A stretch of 64,000 bases of DNA, from contig CM059197.1 in the NCBI GenBank assembly GCA_030323885.1, forward strand, positions 32,392,209 through 32,456,208, in the 5' to 3' direction. The notes beneath the pieces are model-generated. The model was not told where the DNA came from. It saw nothing but the letters and a program-made list of their open reading frames with translations, and searched no databases. This DNA is from Branchipolynoe longqiensis. Taxonomy: Eukaryota; Annelida; Polychaeta; Phyllodocida; Polynoidae. Shown piece by piece: positions 53,044 to 62,975 of the stretch. The position numbers were made by a program, and so were the translations under genes. Numbering within the stretch: the stretch's first letter is position 1; each line of letters starts with the position of its first letter.

Positions 53044-54314
53044 AGACGCAGCGGCCGGCGCCTGCTCAGCCGGCTTCCTATCTAGGAACTTCCGCTTCTT
53101 GAGGCAGTCCTGCTCCTTGTGATGAAGGACACGCTTAAACTTGTATGCGCACCATGCACAGATATGCAGAAACCTATCTGGCTGTGTACCGTGATCAGCA
53201 GTGAACGTGCAGCCTTTATCCCAGTGCCAGTTACAGCCTGCATCCGATCACGGTGTAATCTCACTGGATCACTGGGCGACACCTGCTGACCCACCGACGC
53301 CACAGCCGCAGCTGGTGCTGCCGATTGCCCAAATGACGATCTATACTGGGCAGATCTCAAGGAATCCGAACAGACATCAGGCTTCACATCCATTACCGCA
53401 CCTGGATCATGCCACCCATATCTCAGAGTCCCATCATCAACCATCTGAAACACCCTCTCAGACCACCGTCTACAGGTGGGCCAGTCCCACGTTATCGCCA
53501 TCCTCGCCAGGTCTTGCTCATGCTGCAGGAGAGGCGGCCAATCCTCCTCCGGGAAATCCGGGTGAGACGCCAGCTGACGCAGCGCCGTAAAATACTCCGC
53601 CCACGTTGCCTGGCCAAAGTCTAGTTTCCTGAACCCATCGCCTCTGGTAATAAAGGAATGTGGAAACAGACCCATACCTGTCTTCTTCTTCAGCACTGGC
53701 ATTGCATCCACTGGGGTGGGGCGCGCCGGCACCCTCCTCACAGGCCTTGGGGGCGGGCGCGGCGACCTCACCGCTCGATAGGAAGGTGAGTAGCCCCTCG
53801 TACGAGACCGAGCCTGTCTCTCACCAACGGGGCTCTGCCTACGGTCATGTGGCGAACTTGACACCTCCCTCAGGGGCGAGGTGTGACTCCTTGCACGCCG
53901 CCGTCTGACCGGCGAAGGTGATGGAGACTGGCGCCTACGAGCTGACCTGGCCACTACCCCTGAGCAACGAGGCATGACTACCGGCGACAGTGACCTCGAC
54001 TGAGAAAACCGTCTCTGAATTACTGGCGACTCACTCCTGTCACGGGAACCACGACTCTCCACCACACTCGTACCCGACCTCAACCTCCTATTTTCTCTCA
54101 CCAAACGCCTTATCAGGTCCTGGTCGGACTCCGCCTGCGACTGACCTTCAGTTGGCACCGTGACACCTGGTGACACTACACAGGACGACGAAGATTCCAA
54201 CGACTCCTCATCCAAATTCGGGTCACATGAAGACCTTACCGCTCTCACCGGTTGCTTCCTTGACATTTGCTGGGCCAACGGCGGCCTCCCTCGCCTCTTC
54301 CTCGCCGGCGGCAT
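53044..54314 (-). pseudogene. Ngaro-2 gag, one frameshift
   Basis: True ATG at 54314 gives MPPARKRRGRPPLAQQMSRK (AT-hook core), then an acidic patch, AESDQDLIRRLVRENRRLRSG (polar helix) and a long Arg/Ser-rich stretch of about 120 residues (SPSPSPVRRRRARSHTSP). Capsid-like FPHSFITRGDGFRKLDFGQATWAEYF and ARMAITWDWPTCRRWSERVFQMVDDGTLRYGW follow. Near 53240 the frame shifts; the other frame then gives the Cys/His cluster (CNWHWDKGCTF...HICAWCAYKFKR...HKEQDC) and KFLDRKPAEQAPAAAS, ending at the GTAAGT donor. Confidence 0.85.
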
Positions 54315-54359
54315 AGCTGTCACGCAGAGCTCGGTAAGTACCTCGGAATGTCAGAGAGA

Positions 54360-54488
54360 GTGGGTGGAGAGTGAAGCGCACCGGACGGTGCCAGGTCAGG
54401 AAGTGAGTGAGAAAAGGAGTGAGCGATAACAGGAAAGGAAAACTGGCCTCGTACGCAAATTATCCATGTTAGCCTCGCCAACATGCTC
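54360..54488 (-). repeat. Ngaro-2 A1 (5' terminal repeat)
   Basis: Matches A2 with one substitution (GGACGGTG versus GGACAGTG) and one missing G. Carries the terminal dyad. The boundary is set by loss of match with A2 after CATGCTCAA. Confidence 0.95.
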
Positions 54489-54613
54489 AATGTGATCATA
54501 TGAAAAGTGGAATTAGTGAGCTTAAAACTTATTTTCAGGTAAAAATCCTTTATTTAAACTCATTTTCTTTGGATTCGAAAATGTGATGCTTTAATCAGAC
54601 TATGCAACTTTAA

Positions 54614-54916
54614 GTCAAGTAGATTTTGGTACCTTTTCAAGCAAAGTGAATAGGTTCGCAATACTAATATGATATAATGCTCATAATATGCATCTACTTT
54701 AAAAATGCACATTTAATATGCTACTGTACAATTGAACAACCAATACGCCAACCTATATTAAATTTACCACATCTATTTTGAAGCCTAGATTGAAACCTAG
54801 ATGTATAGCCAGTCATTTTCTTTGTTCTTATCTGAACCACCTGTGTCAGTTGTTAAGTCCTATATCTTTAGCAGTCTGCTGGCACCACTTTTAATATGCA
54901 GACAGCCATGTACCAA
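54614..54916. other. No gene recognised
   Basis: AT-rich unique sequence between MITE-T and a SINE. Confidence 0.4.
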
Positions 54917-55242
54917 TGGCGGTGGCCGAATCGGTAGAGCGCAGATTTCGAGTGCGGGAGATCGAGAGTTCAGTTCCCGGTTGAGTCAAACCAATGACTT
55001 ATCAAATTGATACTTGTCGCTTCCTAGCCTGACGCTCAGCATTAATAGGATTGGACAAGGACTGGTTAGCTCAGTATCGGGATAATGTGACTGAGTGGGA
55101 TATTGGGTCATGGTGCCAGTGGCCTGATTTCCCAGTGGGGCAACACTATAAAGTTGCCATGAGTGCACACTGTCACAAGTCAGTACCCATCCTGATATGA
55201 CCTTAGATGTTGCCAGGACGTAAGACTCCAACAACCAACCAA
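54917..55242 (+). mobile_element. SINE-A, full length
   Basis: Head GGCGGTGGCCGAATCGGTAG, B box GAGTTCAGTTCCC, tail GATGTTGCCAGGACGTAAGA plus CAACAACCAACCAA. Confidence 0.9.
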
Positions 55243-55353
55243 CTGCACCATTGACTCTCACTTCATAGCTTAACTCAGTACAGTATGATCTGAATACTAA
55301 TTACTTTTCAGCTATACCAAATAGGGATATGCAAAATACAACGTGTGCACCTT

Positions 55354-55583
55354 AAAGCTAGGATTCCTTACACGCGGTATGCGGCAAGCGGCGTGCGGCG
55401 TGCGGCGTGCTTACGGGATGGGTCCTTTCGCCCACACCCACACACAGTGTCAGGTTTCCTCACCACTGTTCTCTATGGCAAACGCAGCAGCATTCGCATT
55501 CGCATGCCGCACCGATCGCTACATGGACCGATTCAGTATTCGCATGCCGCATGCCGCATACCGCATACCGCTATGCAGCTTTA
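55354..55583. mobile_element. MITE-T-ended element with GCGGTATGCGGC interior
   Basis: Starts TTAAAGCTAGGATTCCTTAC and ends CTATGCAGCTTTAA, the MITE-T terminus. Inside are inverted arrays of GCGTGCGGC and GCCGCATACCGC quite unlike other MITE-T copies. It meets the next MITE-T end at CAGCTTTAATTAAAGCTG, sharing one TTAA. Confidence 0.65.
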
Positions 55584-55760
55584 ATTAAAGCTGCACAATC
55601 CGATGAAAGCATAACATTTGTCAAAATCAAGACCCTTACCTATATTTGATCCTAAATATCTAACCTAGATACAGGTCACCCATTAAAGCTGCATAGTCTG
55701 CTGAATGCAGCAAATAGTCGAAACCAAAAAAGCCTGTCTAAATTTTATCCTTAAATGTTG
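55580..55760. mobile_element. MITE-T end fragments
   Basis: TTAAAGCTGCACAATCCGAT (55583) and ATTAAAGCTGCATAGTCTGC (55683) are two left ends in tandem with truncated bodies. Confidence 0.65.
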
Positions 55761-56049
55761 TTGGTGGTTCAATGGCGATGGCTGCAGCAGTTGTGTCCTG
55801 GTCTGAACTGAGGCTCTAGGGTTTGTGGGAAAAAAACCCAGTGTCGTCTCCTGGTGCCAAACTTGCTTTAGTTCAGGCGAGATCCATAAGGGGGCGCCAC
55901 CGCAGTTCGGCGGCCACGATGTTAGTGGCAATGCGTAGTGCGGTGGAGTTTCATACAGATGGTGTCGCCGGCGGGTCAGTGGGTTCAATAATGTCCCATC
56001 TCGCCCAAGAATTATCCATGTTAACAATAACATGTACAATATTTTTCAA
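55761..56049. other. No gene recognised
   Basis: Unique sequence. A 118-codon minus-strand frame has no recognisable domain and no exon signals that I can support. Confidence 0.4.
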
Positions 56050-56605
56050 ACAAAATCATTTACCTACATATTCAACTCAGATACGTGATCACTTATGAAG
56101 CACTTGCTGTTGCATATGGGGGAATACAAAATCAATTTAATAGAAGCTTTTAATGCTGAAGTTTATGGTGTCCAATATGTTGACGTGGATGCCAAAATTA
56201 AAATCATTACTTTTAGTTCAAATATCGCCAAAGTTAGCCATTTATACTAAACGTTACTGCAAAGTAAAGTACGGTGAATTATAGCGACCAACCTGATGTA
56301 TCTATCTCAAAATATGGGGGGAACTTTAAACCATCAGGGGTACAACTTTAAACATTTCTTGCTGCATAAAAGACACGTTCTGTCACTTTAATGAAACCTG
56401 TCACTGTTATAAGCCTATAGCATCCCCCATTTTGACGTGCATATCAAAGTAACCTCCCATATTTTTACTTCAAATTTCTTCTAAGTTGTCTTTTTTTTAA
56501 TTAAGGGTTACTTCGAACTAAAGTAAAAATAGATTATAATGATCAATCTAATAGATTAAATTAAAAAAGATGGCACAAATGCAAAGCTATCAGATTATGG
56601 AAGTT
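56050..56605. mobile_element. Two decayed MITE-T copies in tandem
   Basis: Right ends AACCATCAGGGGTACAACTT (56330) and GCTATCAGATTATGGAAGTT (56588), with interior pieces TAATAGAAGCTTTTAATGCT and AGTAAAAATAGATTATAATG. Confidence 0.65.
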
Positions 56606-57020
56606 TACGGTCTGAATGTTACCTATGTTTCTGTCATGTTGCTGTCATATTTTCTATTATGCTAAAATTTAAAAGAAATCGGCCCCCAACAGAACAAAAA
56701 TACCAACTTTGCACTTTTAATTTGCGGTGAAAATCAAATATATGTGGTTGGGTTTTGTTATTGTCATACCCACAGAATGACGGATCATAGTGTCTTACGA
56801 ACACTCTCCTCATCTATTTATGCCCCGGTCACATACATATTAGTGGACGTAGTTGAACGTAGGTGAACGTAGTGGAGGCTACTGTAGGTCAAACCTGGTG
56901 TAAGTACGTTAAACTATGTTGAAATACGTTAAGGTATGGCAGGTGTTGGTACGGATAAATACATTACGGTACAGATGAATACGTTACGGTACGGATGCCA
57001 GTACGTTCAAATATGTTCAA
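56575..57020 (+). repeat. Inverted copy of 46697-47155
   Basis: Shares, in reverse order and orientation, CTATCAGATTATGGAAGTTT, GATTTTCTATTATGC-like sequence, ACCCACAGAATGACGGATCA and the first part of the CCCCGGTCAC MITE. Confidence 0.9.
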
Positions 57021-57504
57021 CTATGTTAGCCTCCACTACGTTCCCTACGTCCACTAATGGCTATGTGACCAGGGCTTTGTCCAAGTATGCTAGAGTATGC
57101 TAGAGCACACTAGAGTATGCTAGCATATGCTAGAGTATGCTAGAGTACACCAGAGTATGCTAGAGTATGATATCATCATGGATGCAAATTCAGCCTCTAA
57201 CATAGCGCTATTTTGAACATGTCCAAAAATTAAATCAAACATCATGGCTCACCCACGTTATTACCAAGTTAACATCATGGACAAGTATGGATGCCGGTAC
57301 GTTCAACTACGTTCAACTACGTTCAACTACATTCAACCACGTTCGACTGCGTTCACCTGCGTTCAACTATGTTCAGCTATGTTCAACTACGTTCAACTGT
57401 GTTCAACTGGGTTTAACTGCATTCAACTACGTTCAACTACATTCAACTATGTTAGCCTCCACTAGGTTCAACTACGTCCACTAACGTGTATGTGACCGGG
57501 CCTT
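56821..57504. mobile_element. Composite MITE with GTTCAACTAC and CTAGAGTATG arrays
   Basis: Begins GCCCCGGTCACATACATATT and ends TGTATGTGACCGGGCCTTTA. A first unit closes at GGCTATGTGACCAGGGCTTT (57077). The centre holds about nine copies of a CTAGAGTATG-like motif (57090-57170), and the last part about 15 copies of GTTCAACTAC-like decamers (57300-57455). Same architecture as 22261-22893. Confidence 0.85.
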
Positions 57505-57691
57505 TAGACTACACCAACATTGGTTGCATATCTGCCACTAAGTTATACCTGTGTACTAATCATATTATCTATGACAAAGTTAACGAGAAATGCATTACTA
57601 AACAACTGGCAATATGTATGGATGTAATCAATATGAAAGTATGCCTTCTTTATCTGAAAAGCATTGAGTTTCATACATCATTGTGCATATA

Positions 57692-57992
57692 GGACCAGTT
57701 GGGATGAGGGATTCGGTAAGAGCGCTGGCCGCCTACCCATGCGAGAGGTCATGCTTTTAAACCCCAACCGAATCAAACCAATGACTTACCAAATTTATAA
57801 TTGTCACTACCTAGCCTGACACTTCGCATTAATAAAACAGGGAAAGAGCTCATTTGGTCAGCATCAGGATAATGTAACAGCGTGGGACATCTGATCATGG
57901 TGCCAGTGGCCCATGAGTATACTTTGTGACAAATCGGTACCCATCCTGATATGACCTTAGATGGAATGAGGATGTAAAACCTCAACAAACAA
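57692..57992 (+). mobile_element. SINE-A with a shortened body
   Basis: Head GGGATGAGGGATTCGGTAAG, body, tail ATATGACCTTAGATGGAATG plus CAACAAACAAA. About 30 bp of body are missing near 57915. Confidence 0.85.
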
Positions 57993-58081
57993 AGATTCTA
58001 TAGCTTTTTTTCTAATGCGCTCTTCCCATAACCATACACGGTCTGTTAGGAAACTATGGTTAGAGTTTTAAAAAATAGCAA

Positions 58082-58315
58082 CAGGTAATATATTCTACTG
58101 CAAAATCAGGCTGCCAGCACCATGCCCCGATATCCTACTCAGTCACATTATCCTGACACTGAGCTAACCAGTCCTTGTCTTGTCCTATTAATGCCGAGCG
58201 CCAGGCTAGGAAGCGACACATATCAATTTGAAAGTCATTGGTTTGACTTGACCAAGAACCAAACTCCCAACCTTCCGTTTGTGAGACCCGCGCTGTATCG
58301 ATTAGGCCACTGCTA
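58082..58315 (-). mobile_element. SINE-A, head-to-head with the next copy
   Basis: Reverse-oriented body and head (AGGCTGCCAGCACCATGCCC to GATTAGGCCACTGC). Its tRNA head abuts the head of 58316. Confidence 0.85.
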
Positions 58316-58656
58316 ATGAGATGGCCAAATTGGTAAGAGTGCTGATTAGGTTCCTATTCAGAAGGTTGTGGGTTTCCAACATTGACTGAGTCAAACCAAT
58401 GGCTTACAAAATTGATATGTATCGCTAACTAGTCTGGTATTCAGCACTAATAGGATAGGACAAGGACTGGTTTGTTCAGTATCAGGATAATGTGACTGAA
58501 TGGGATATCGGGGGATGGTTGGGGGGGGGGGGGTCATTGTCTCCATGCATTGGGGTCAGCGCTATAAAGCCACAATGAATGCACACTGCCAACAGTCAGT
58601 ACCCATTCTGATATGACCATAAAATGTTGCTAGGCTGCAAAACCCCAAATGAACAA
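58316..58656 (+). mobile_element. SINE-A, tail next to the GPCR stop codon
   Basis: Head GAGATGGCCAAATTGGTAAG, body with a run of about 12 G at 58521, tail ATATGACCATAAAATGTTGC plus AACAAAACAA. It ends 16 bp from the GPCR stop, so it forms the start of that gene's 3' UTR in antisense. Confidence 0.85.
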
Positions 58657-58671
58657 AACAATAACCTAGCT

Positions 58672-59360
58672 TTAGTTTGGATACTCCCTCCGCGAAATTG
58701 GGCTGACCCCTGACCCTCGCTGTGGATCACGAGCAACGACACGCTCGGACGACACCTGAACCCCTTTGTACTTGTAACAAGACAAAATGCGGAGAAACTC
58801 CAACCTGAAGCCCGGCATTCTGTAGGCGTAGATAATCGGATTCACGCCACTGTTCAACAGCAAACACAAATACAATGCATCTGACAATCGCTTACTGGGG
58901 GAGCTTTGTGCAACAGGACCGTGTACCAGCATATAGATTAAATTGAAACAGTACGGCAACCAGCACACACCGAACGTGCCAATCACCATCAGCAAAGTCT
59001 TGGTCGCCTTCAGCTGTCTCCGGAGGATGTTGGTCGAGGCGTCGCCCAGCTCCATGGCCGCCATTTGCTTCATGTGTCGAGCTGCTATGCGGAACAGTGT
59101 TATGTAGGCAAGAAATATAATGACCGCAGCGACCAAGAAGCTTGTGAGCAGATAGATGATGACGTTGCGATTGAAGACCATTACAAAATAGCAGGGAGAC
59201 TGCAGGGACCACTGGTGGAAACCTAGGATAGACGGCATGTAGGCGATGGAGAAGGCATAGATGGCGATGCAAGTAGTCGTCAAGATGATTCTTTTTGGGG
59301 TCACATTTGCGTGGTAGTTGAACGGATCGTACACCGCAATCAACCTGTCCACGGCTATAG
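58672..59360 (-). CDS. Class A GPCR, last exon (TM3 end to C-terminus)
   Basis: Follows the acceptor CCTCCCCTCATTCAG|CTATAG and runs to TAA 58672-58674. It opens with AIAVDRLIAVYDP, the end of TM3 with DRL in place of DRY. Then: TM4 (TTTCIAIYAFSIAYMPSILGF), an extracellular loop Cys (SPCYF), TM5 (VIIYLLTSFLVAAVIIFLAY), TM6 (LLMVIGTFGVCWLPYCFNLI, CWLP motif) and TM7 (LYLCLLLNSGVNPIIYAYRM, NPxxY) with a helix-8 Cys (ILSCYKY). NPIIYAYRMPGFRLEF recalls adenosine-like receptors, but the ligand is unknown and I propose no symbol. TM1-TM3 must lie in upstream exons that I did not find before 64000. The intron splits an Ala codon. Confidence 0.85.
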
Positions 59361-59419
59361 CTGAATGAGGGGAGGCAAAAGGTGAGGTTTAAAAAAAGAA
59401 AAAATCAGGGTTTTAAAGA

Positions 59420-59885
59420 TGTATAAAGTTGCATAGTCCGATAGACAAGGCCGAATGAGTAGAGCAGAGCGTCCGTCTCCTGTTTTGGGAGATCGGGAGA
59501 TCCGAAACCATGGGTACATGGCTTCGAATCCTGGTCAAGTCAAACCAATGACTTAAAAATTGATACTTGTCGCTTCCTCGCCTGGAGTTCGGCATTATTA
59601 GGATAGGGCAAGGACTGGTTAGCTCAGTGTCAGGATAATGTGACTGAGTGAGATATCAGGTGCTGGTGGCCTGGTTTCCCAGTGGGGCAGCACAATAAAG
59701 TCGCCATGAGTGCGCAGTGTCACAAGTTGGTAACCGTCCTGATATGACCTTAGATGTTGCTCAGACGTAAAACAACAACCAAACAAAAACATAGTCCGAT
59801 GGGTTTGAGTTTCTAAAATTTACTGAGATAAATAAAATATATTAGGTTGATTGCTATGATCTACATTACATAGTAGCAACAACAG
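59420..59885 (+). mobile_element. MITE-T fragment split by a SINE
   Basis: Left ATAAAGTTGCATAGTCCGAT (59423-59442). Right CATAGTCCGATGGGTTTGAG and TAAATAAAATATATTAGGTT to about 59880. Confidence 0.8.
59443..59789 (+). mobile_element. SINE-A in MITE-T, 11-bp target duplication
   Basis: Full-length copy of 347 bp flanked by CATAGTCCGAT (59432-59442 and 59790-59800). The head has GGCCGAATGAGTAGAGCAGA; tail CAACAACCAAACAAAAA. Confidence 0.95.
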
Positions 59886-60194
59886 CAAAAATGGTTCCAA
59901 TTTGATTAGCTGAATAAAATACGAAAATGATGCTATCATTTAATCAGCACCCTGTATGCATAACTCGAACAAGATCTGGTAGCCTGGTCCCTTGGTCTTT
60001 TTCACAGAATAATCTAGGATAGTATTACAAATATACGTTTATTAGATACAACCAAAATATATTACCAAAGACAGAAAAATACACTGCCATATTTTAATCA
60101 TTGGAATACAAATTCAAATTAATTCTTGTAATTAATTGTTAAAAGCGAGAAGTTGCTTTCTCACCGCAATTCCAATTTCAAAGCAATTTCAGTG
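59886..60194. other. No gene recognised; expected intron of the GPCR gene
   Basis: AT-rich unique sequence without TM1-TM3-like frames. Confidence 0.4.
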
Positions 60195-60275
60195 TTAAAG
60201 TTGCGCAATCCAAACGGTTTTGAGTTTCTGGCAGTTTTTTCTGTGAATATATTAGGTTAATCGTTGTCGTATATA
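60195..60275. mobile_element. MITE-T left-end fragment
   Basis: TTAAAGTTGCGCAATCCAAA then ATATATTAGGTTAATCGTTG; stops abruptly. Confidence 0.65.
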
Positions 60276-60290
60276 ATTGCTTTCCAAAAT

Positions 60291-62975
60291 TTAAAACTGC
60301 ATAGTCCGATGGTTTTGAGTTTCTCTCATTTTCTTATATAAACATATTAGGGTTCTTCTTTGCTGCTGGTCCTAATCGGTTGGTCCTCACATTGTAACTG
60401 CTTTCGTCTAAATTAATTCTCCTTTTCATACCAAATGAAGAAAATTCCTTTTATTATACCCCAAAGAAGCAATGACAGCAATCCAGTGAGAAAAAAATGT
60501 TTGGTTTATTTTTTATTGCAAAAATAGATTCATTTGTCACACAAATATGACAGTTAAAAATGGGAATGGTGAAACGGTACTACTTGTGTTGGAAACTACT
60601 TCATTGTAGACCAAAATATTCAAACATAGCTAGTTTATTTGCAAAGTTGTAACATGCAAAAATGTCAGAAAACTAATTTTAGGACTGTTGAGTGTCTGTG
60701 TGTAAAACAACGATGCTTGAAAGTGAGCATAACGCGTGTTTCATGAGATGTCACATCATGAAACACGCGTTCACCTTCAATTTTCACAATATCCAACCAT
60801 GCAAGCCAGGAAATACCCTGCTTCTTTAAATAGGATAGCATCATAGATGCCTAGTTCTGAACACAAAAGTTATAATATTATTTCCTAAAATGCATTAAAA
60901 GTGAAATAAAAACTTTGTGTCACGGGTGAAACATGCGTAACAGCGAAAATCTATTTTGTGATACAAAATCCAACAATGGATCAAATCTCTTCTCGCCATG
61001 ATTTTCAAATATATCGTGGGCATCTACACACCTACTGATGATGTGGTGTCAAGTCATAAACAGGATGTTGCGCTATGATGCTATTAGTGTGGGGTGTCAC
61101 ACATCGATGAAGATGAAACGCGCGTAACGGCGAAAATTATTTCGCGATACAAAATCCAATAATGGATCAAATCTCTTCTCACCATGATTTTCAAATATAC
61201 CATGGGCATCTACACACCTACTGATGATGTGGTGTCAAGTTATAAACAGGATGTTGCGCGATGATGCTATCACGCATTCACCTGTTGTCATCATCCTCTA
61301 AGTCATCACAATATCTTTTTCTACATAAGAAAACTTATAACACTCAAAAAAGATATTTGCATACATGTAATATGTACAAATAATGCCCTGAACAAATACA
61401 TTTTTTGCATGCTATTAGCAGTGTCTAACCTAAGTCATTATTGAGTGTCACATGAAACATGCATTACATGTTACATGTGTTACAATTCCAAGAACATCAG
61501 AAGTTAGGGAAGTGTTCCAAGATTACTTTGAAATATGTCCACATCATCAACAACTAATAAGCATAAATATTTTCATCATCTGTGGTGCTTGTTTCATCAT
61601 GAAGGAACAACTTTTCATTTCCATGTAATGCATGTTTCAGTGTCACAATTTTATATTTTCTCTGTTCTACTCTCAAGTGGACGAACACTCATAAAATTGC
61701 ACTTACTCCTAGTGACTGCTGTTCAAAACCTAACTAGGAAATAATAAGGGTCTTGTTCTAAATATTACATAATGAAGGTTTTTGTGTCAGCCGAAACACG
61801 CGTAACATTCTCCACTTGGTCATGTTCAAAGCCACCCTGACTTGCAGTCTGGGTCCAAATTGTTTTTGTTTTAAATTGTGTCTTAAAATTGGATGTATGT
61901 GGAACACAACAAGCCTAATTGGGATAGGCTGTAACATATTTCAGTTTTGACCTCCGATTCCCCCTTTTTAGGACCAAAACTGAAGAAGAACCCATTATAA
62001 GCAAAACTTGTAACACTCAAAAGACATACTTGCATACATGTAATGTGTAGAAATAATACCCTTAGCAAAAACTTTTTTTGTGTGCATACTGTTAGCAATT
62101 TCTGAGCCAAGTTATTATTGAGTGTCACATGAAACATGCATTACATGTCACATGAAACATGCGTTACAACTCCAATAACATCAGAAGTTATGGAAGTATT
62201 GCAAAATTACTTTGAAATATGTCCACAGCGTCAAAAACTAATAAGCATAAATACCTTTTCATGCTCTGTGGTGTTTGTTTGATCTTGAAGAAAAGACTTT
62301 TCCTTTCCATGTCACACATGTTTCAGTGTCACAATTTTATAAGTCCTCTGTTCTACTCTCAAGTGGATGGACCCTCATAAAATTGCACTTAGTTACTCCT
62401 AGTGAGTGCAGTTCAAAACCGTACTAGGAAAAAATAAGGGTTTAGTTCTAAATCTGACACTAGGTGGCTTTTTGTGTCACACCGAAACACGCGTAACATT
62501 CTCCACTTAGTCAAGTTCAAAGCCACCCTGACGTGCAATCGGGGTCCAAACTGCTTTTCTTTTAATTGTGCCTTAAAATAGGATATATGTGGAACACAAC
62601 AAGCCTAAATAGGATAAGCTGTGAAATATTTAAGTTTTTACCCCCGATTCCCCCTTTTTAGGACAAGCAGCAAAGAAGAACCCATTAGGTTGTTCACTAT
62701 AATCTACCTTACTTTAGTTTGAAGTAACTTGTATTTTAATCACTAACTTTTGAGATATTTGAAATGGAAACATGCTAAATTAATTTTGGCAAGCTTGCCA
62801 AAAGTGTAATACCATAGGCTTCTGCAGATTCTATTAATTGACTCAGTATCCCCTTATATGTGACAACAAATGTTTAATAAGTGCACCTGCATCTAAGGTA
62901 GATATGTAGAATCAAATCTAGATAATTTTTTTGGTTTTGAAAATGTTATGTTTTCATCGGACTATGCAGCTTTAA
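60291..62975. mobile_element. MITE-T split by a 2334-bp transposon
   Basis: Left 60291-60349 (TTAAAACTGCATAGTCCGAT to CATATTA). Right 62688-62975 (GGTTGTTCACTATAATCTAC to ATCGGACTATGCAGCTTTAA). Together they give a standard copy of about 350 bp. Confidence 0.9.
60350..62683. mobile_element. 2334-bp non-autonomous transposon with ATTA target duplication and GAAACACGCGT array
   Basis: Ends GGGTTCTTCTTTGCTGCTGG and inverted CAAGCAGCAAAGAAGAACCC. ATTA lies on both sides (60346-60349, 62684-62687). The interior has no credible frame. It has an approximately 675-bp tandem duplication (about 61330-62000 and 62003-62683, each ending AGAAGAACCCATTA), an approximately 182-bp direct repeat (60964 and 61146), and about ten copies of a motif like CATGAAACACGCGTTAC in both orientations. 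A 4-bp duplication is reported for Sola elements, but assignment is open. Confidence 0.85.

Larger units (their letters stand above)
49255..54488 (-). mobile_element. Ngaro-2: full split-direct-repeat retrotransposon, broken frames
   Basis: On the minus strand: A1 (54488-54360), gag, RT, RNase H, YR, B1 (49822-49612), A2 (49611-49466), B2 (49465-49255). This A1-ORFs-B1-A2-B2 layout is the signature of Ngaro/PAT elements. It lets the full sequence be regenerated through a circle without target duplication. B1 and B2 are identical over 211 bp and A1/A2 differ by about one substitution and one indel over 129 bp, so the insertion is young, yet gag, RT and YR each carry disruptions, several of them at G or C runs. 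Confidence 0.95.
47976..54613 (+). mobile_element. MITE-T long variant split by a 6.2 kb block
   Basis: Left part 47976-48286 (TAAGTTGCATAGTTCGATGG to TGCTCCATAACCATG). Right part 54491-54613 (TGTGATCATATGAAAAGTGG to GACTATGCAACTTTAA). The intact variant at 34840-35212 joins these at CATAAGCATGTGATCATATC. The block between them consists of the LTR-like segment and Ngaro-2. Confidence 0.85.

Noticed and set aside
53201..54429. Plus-strand frames of 70-150 codons over 52560-54429
   Set aside because: Shadows of Ngaro-2 gag on the opposite strand; no domain of their own.
55683..56039. 118-codon minus-strand frame as a gene
   Set aside because: No domain, overlaps MITE-T ends, no splice or promoter support.
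57244..57484. Frames of repeated FNYVQLRST-like units
   Set aside because: They arise from the GTTCAACTAC decamer array of a MITE, and several frames are open at once, as expected for a 10-bp repeat.
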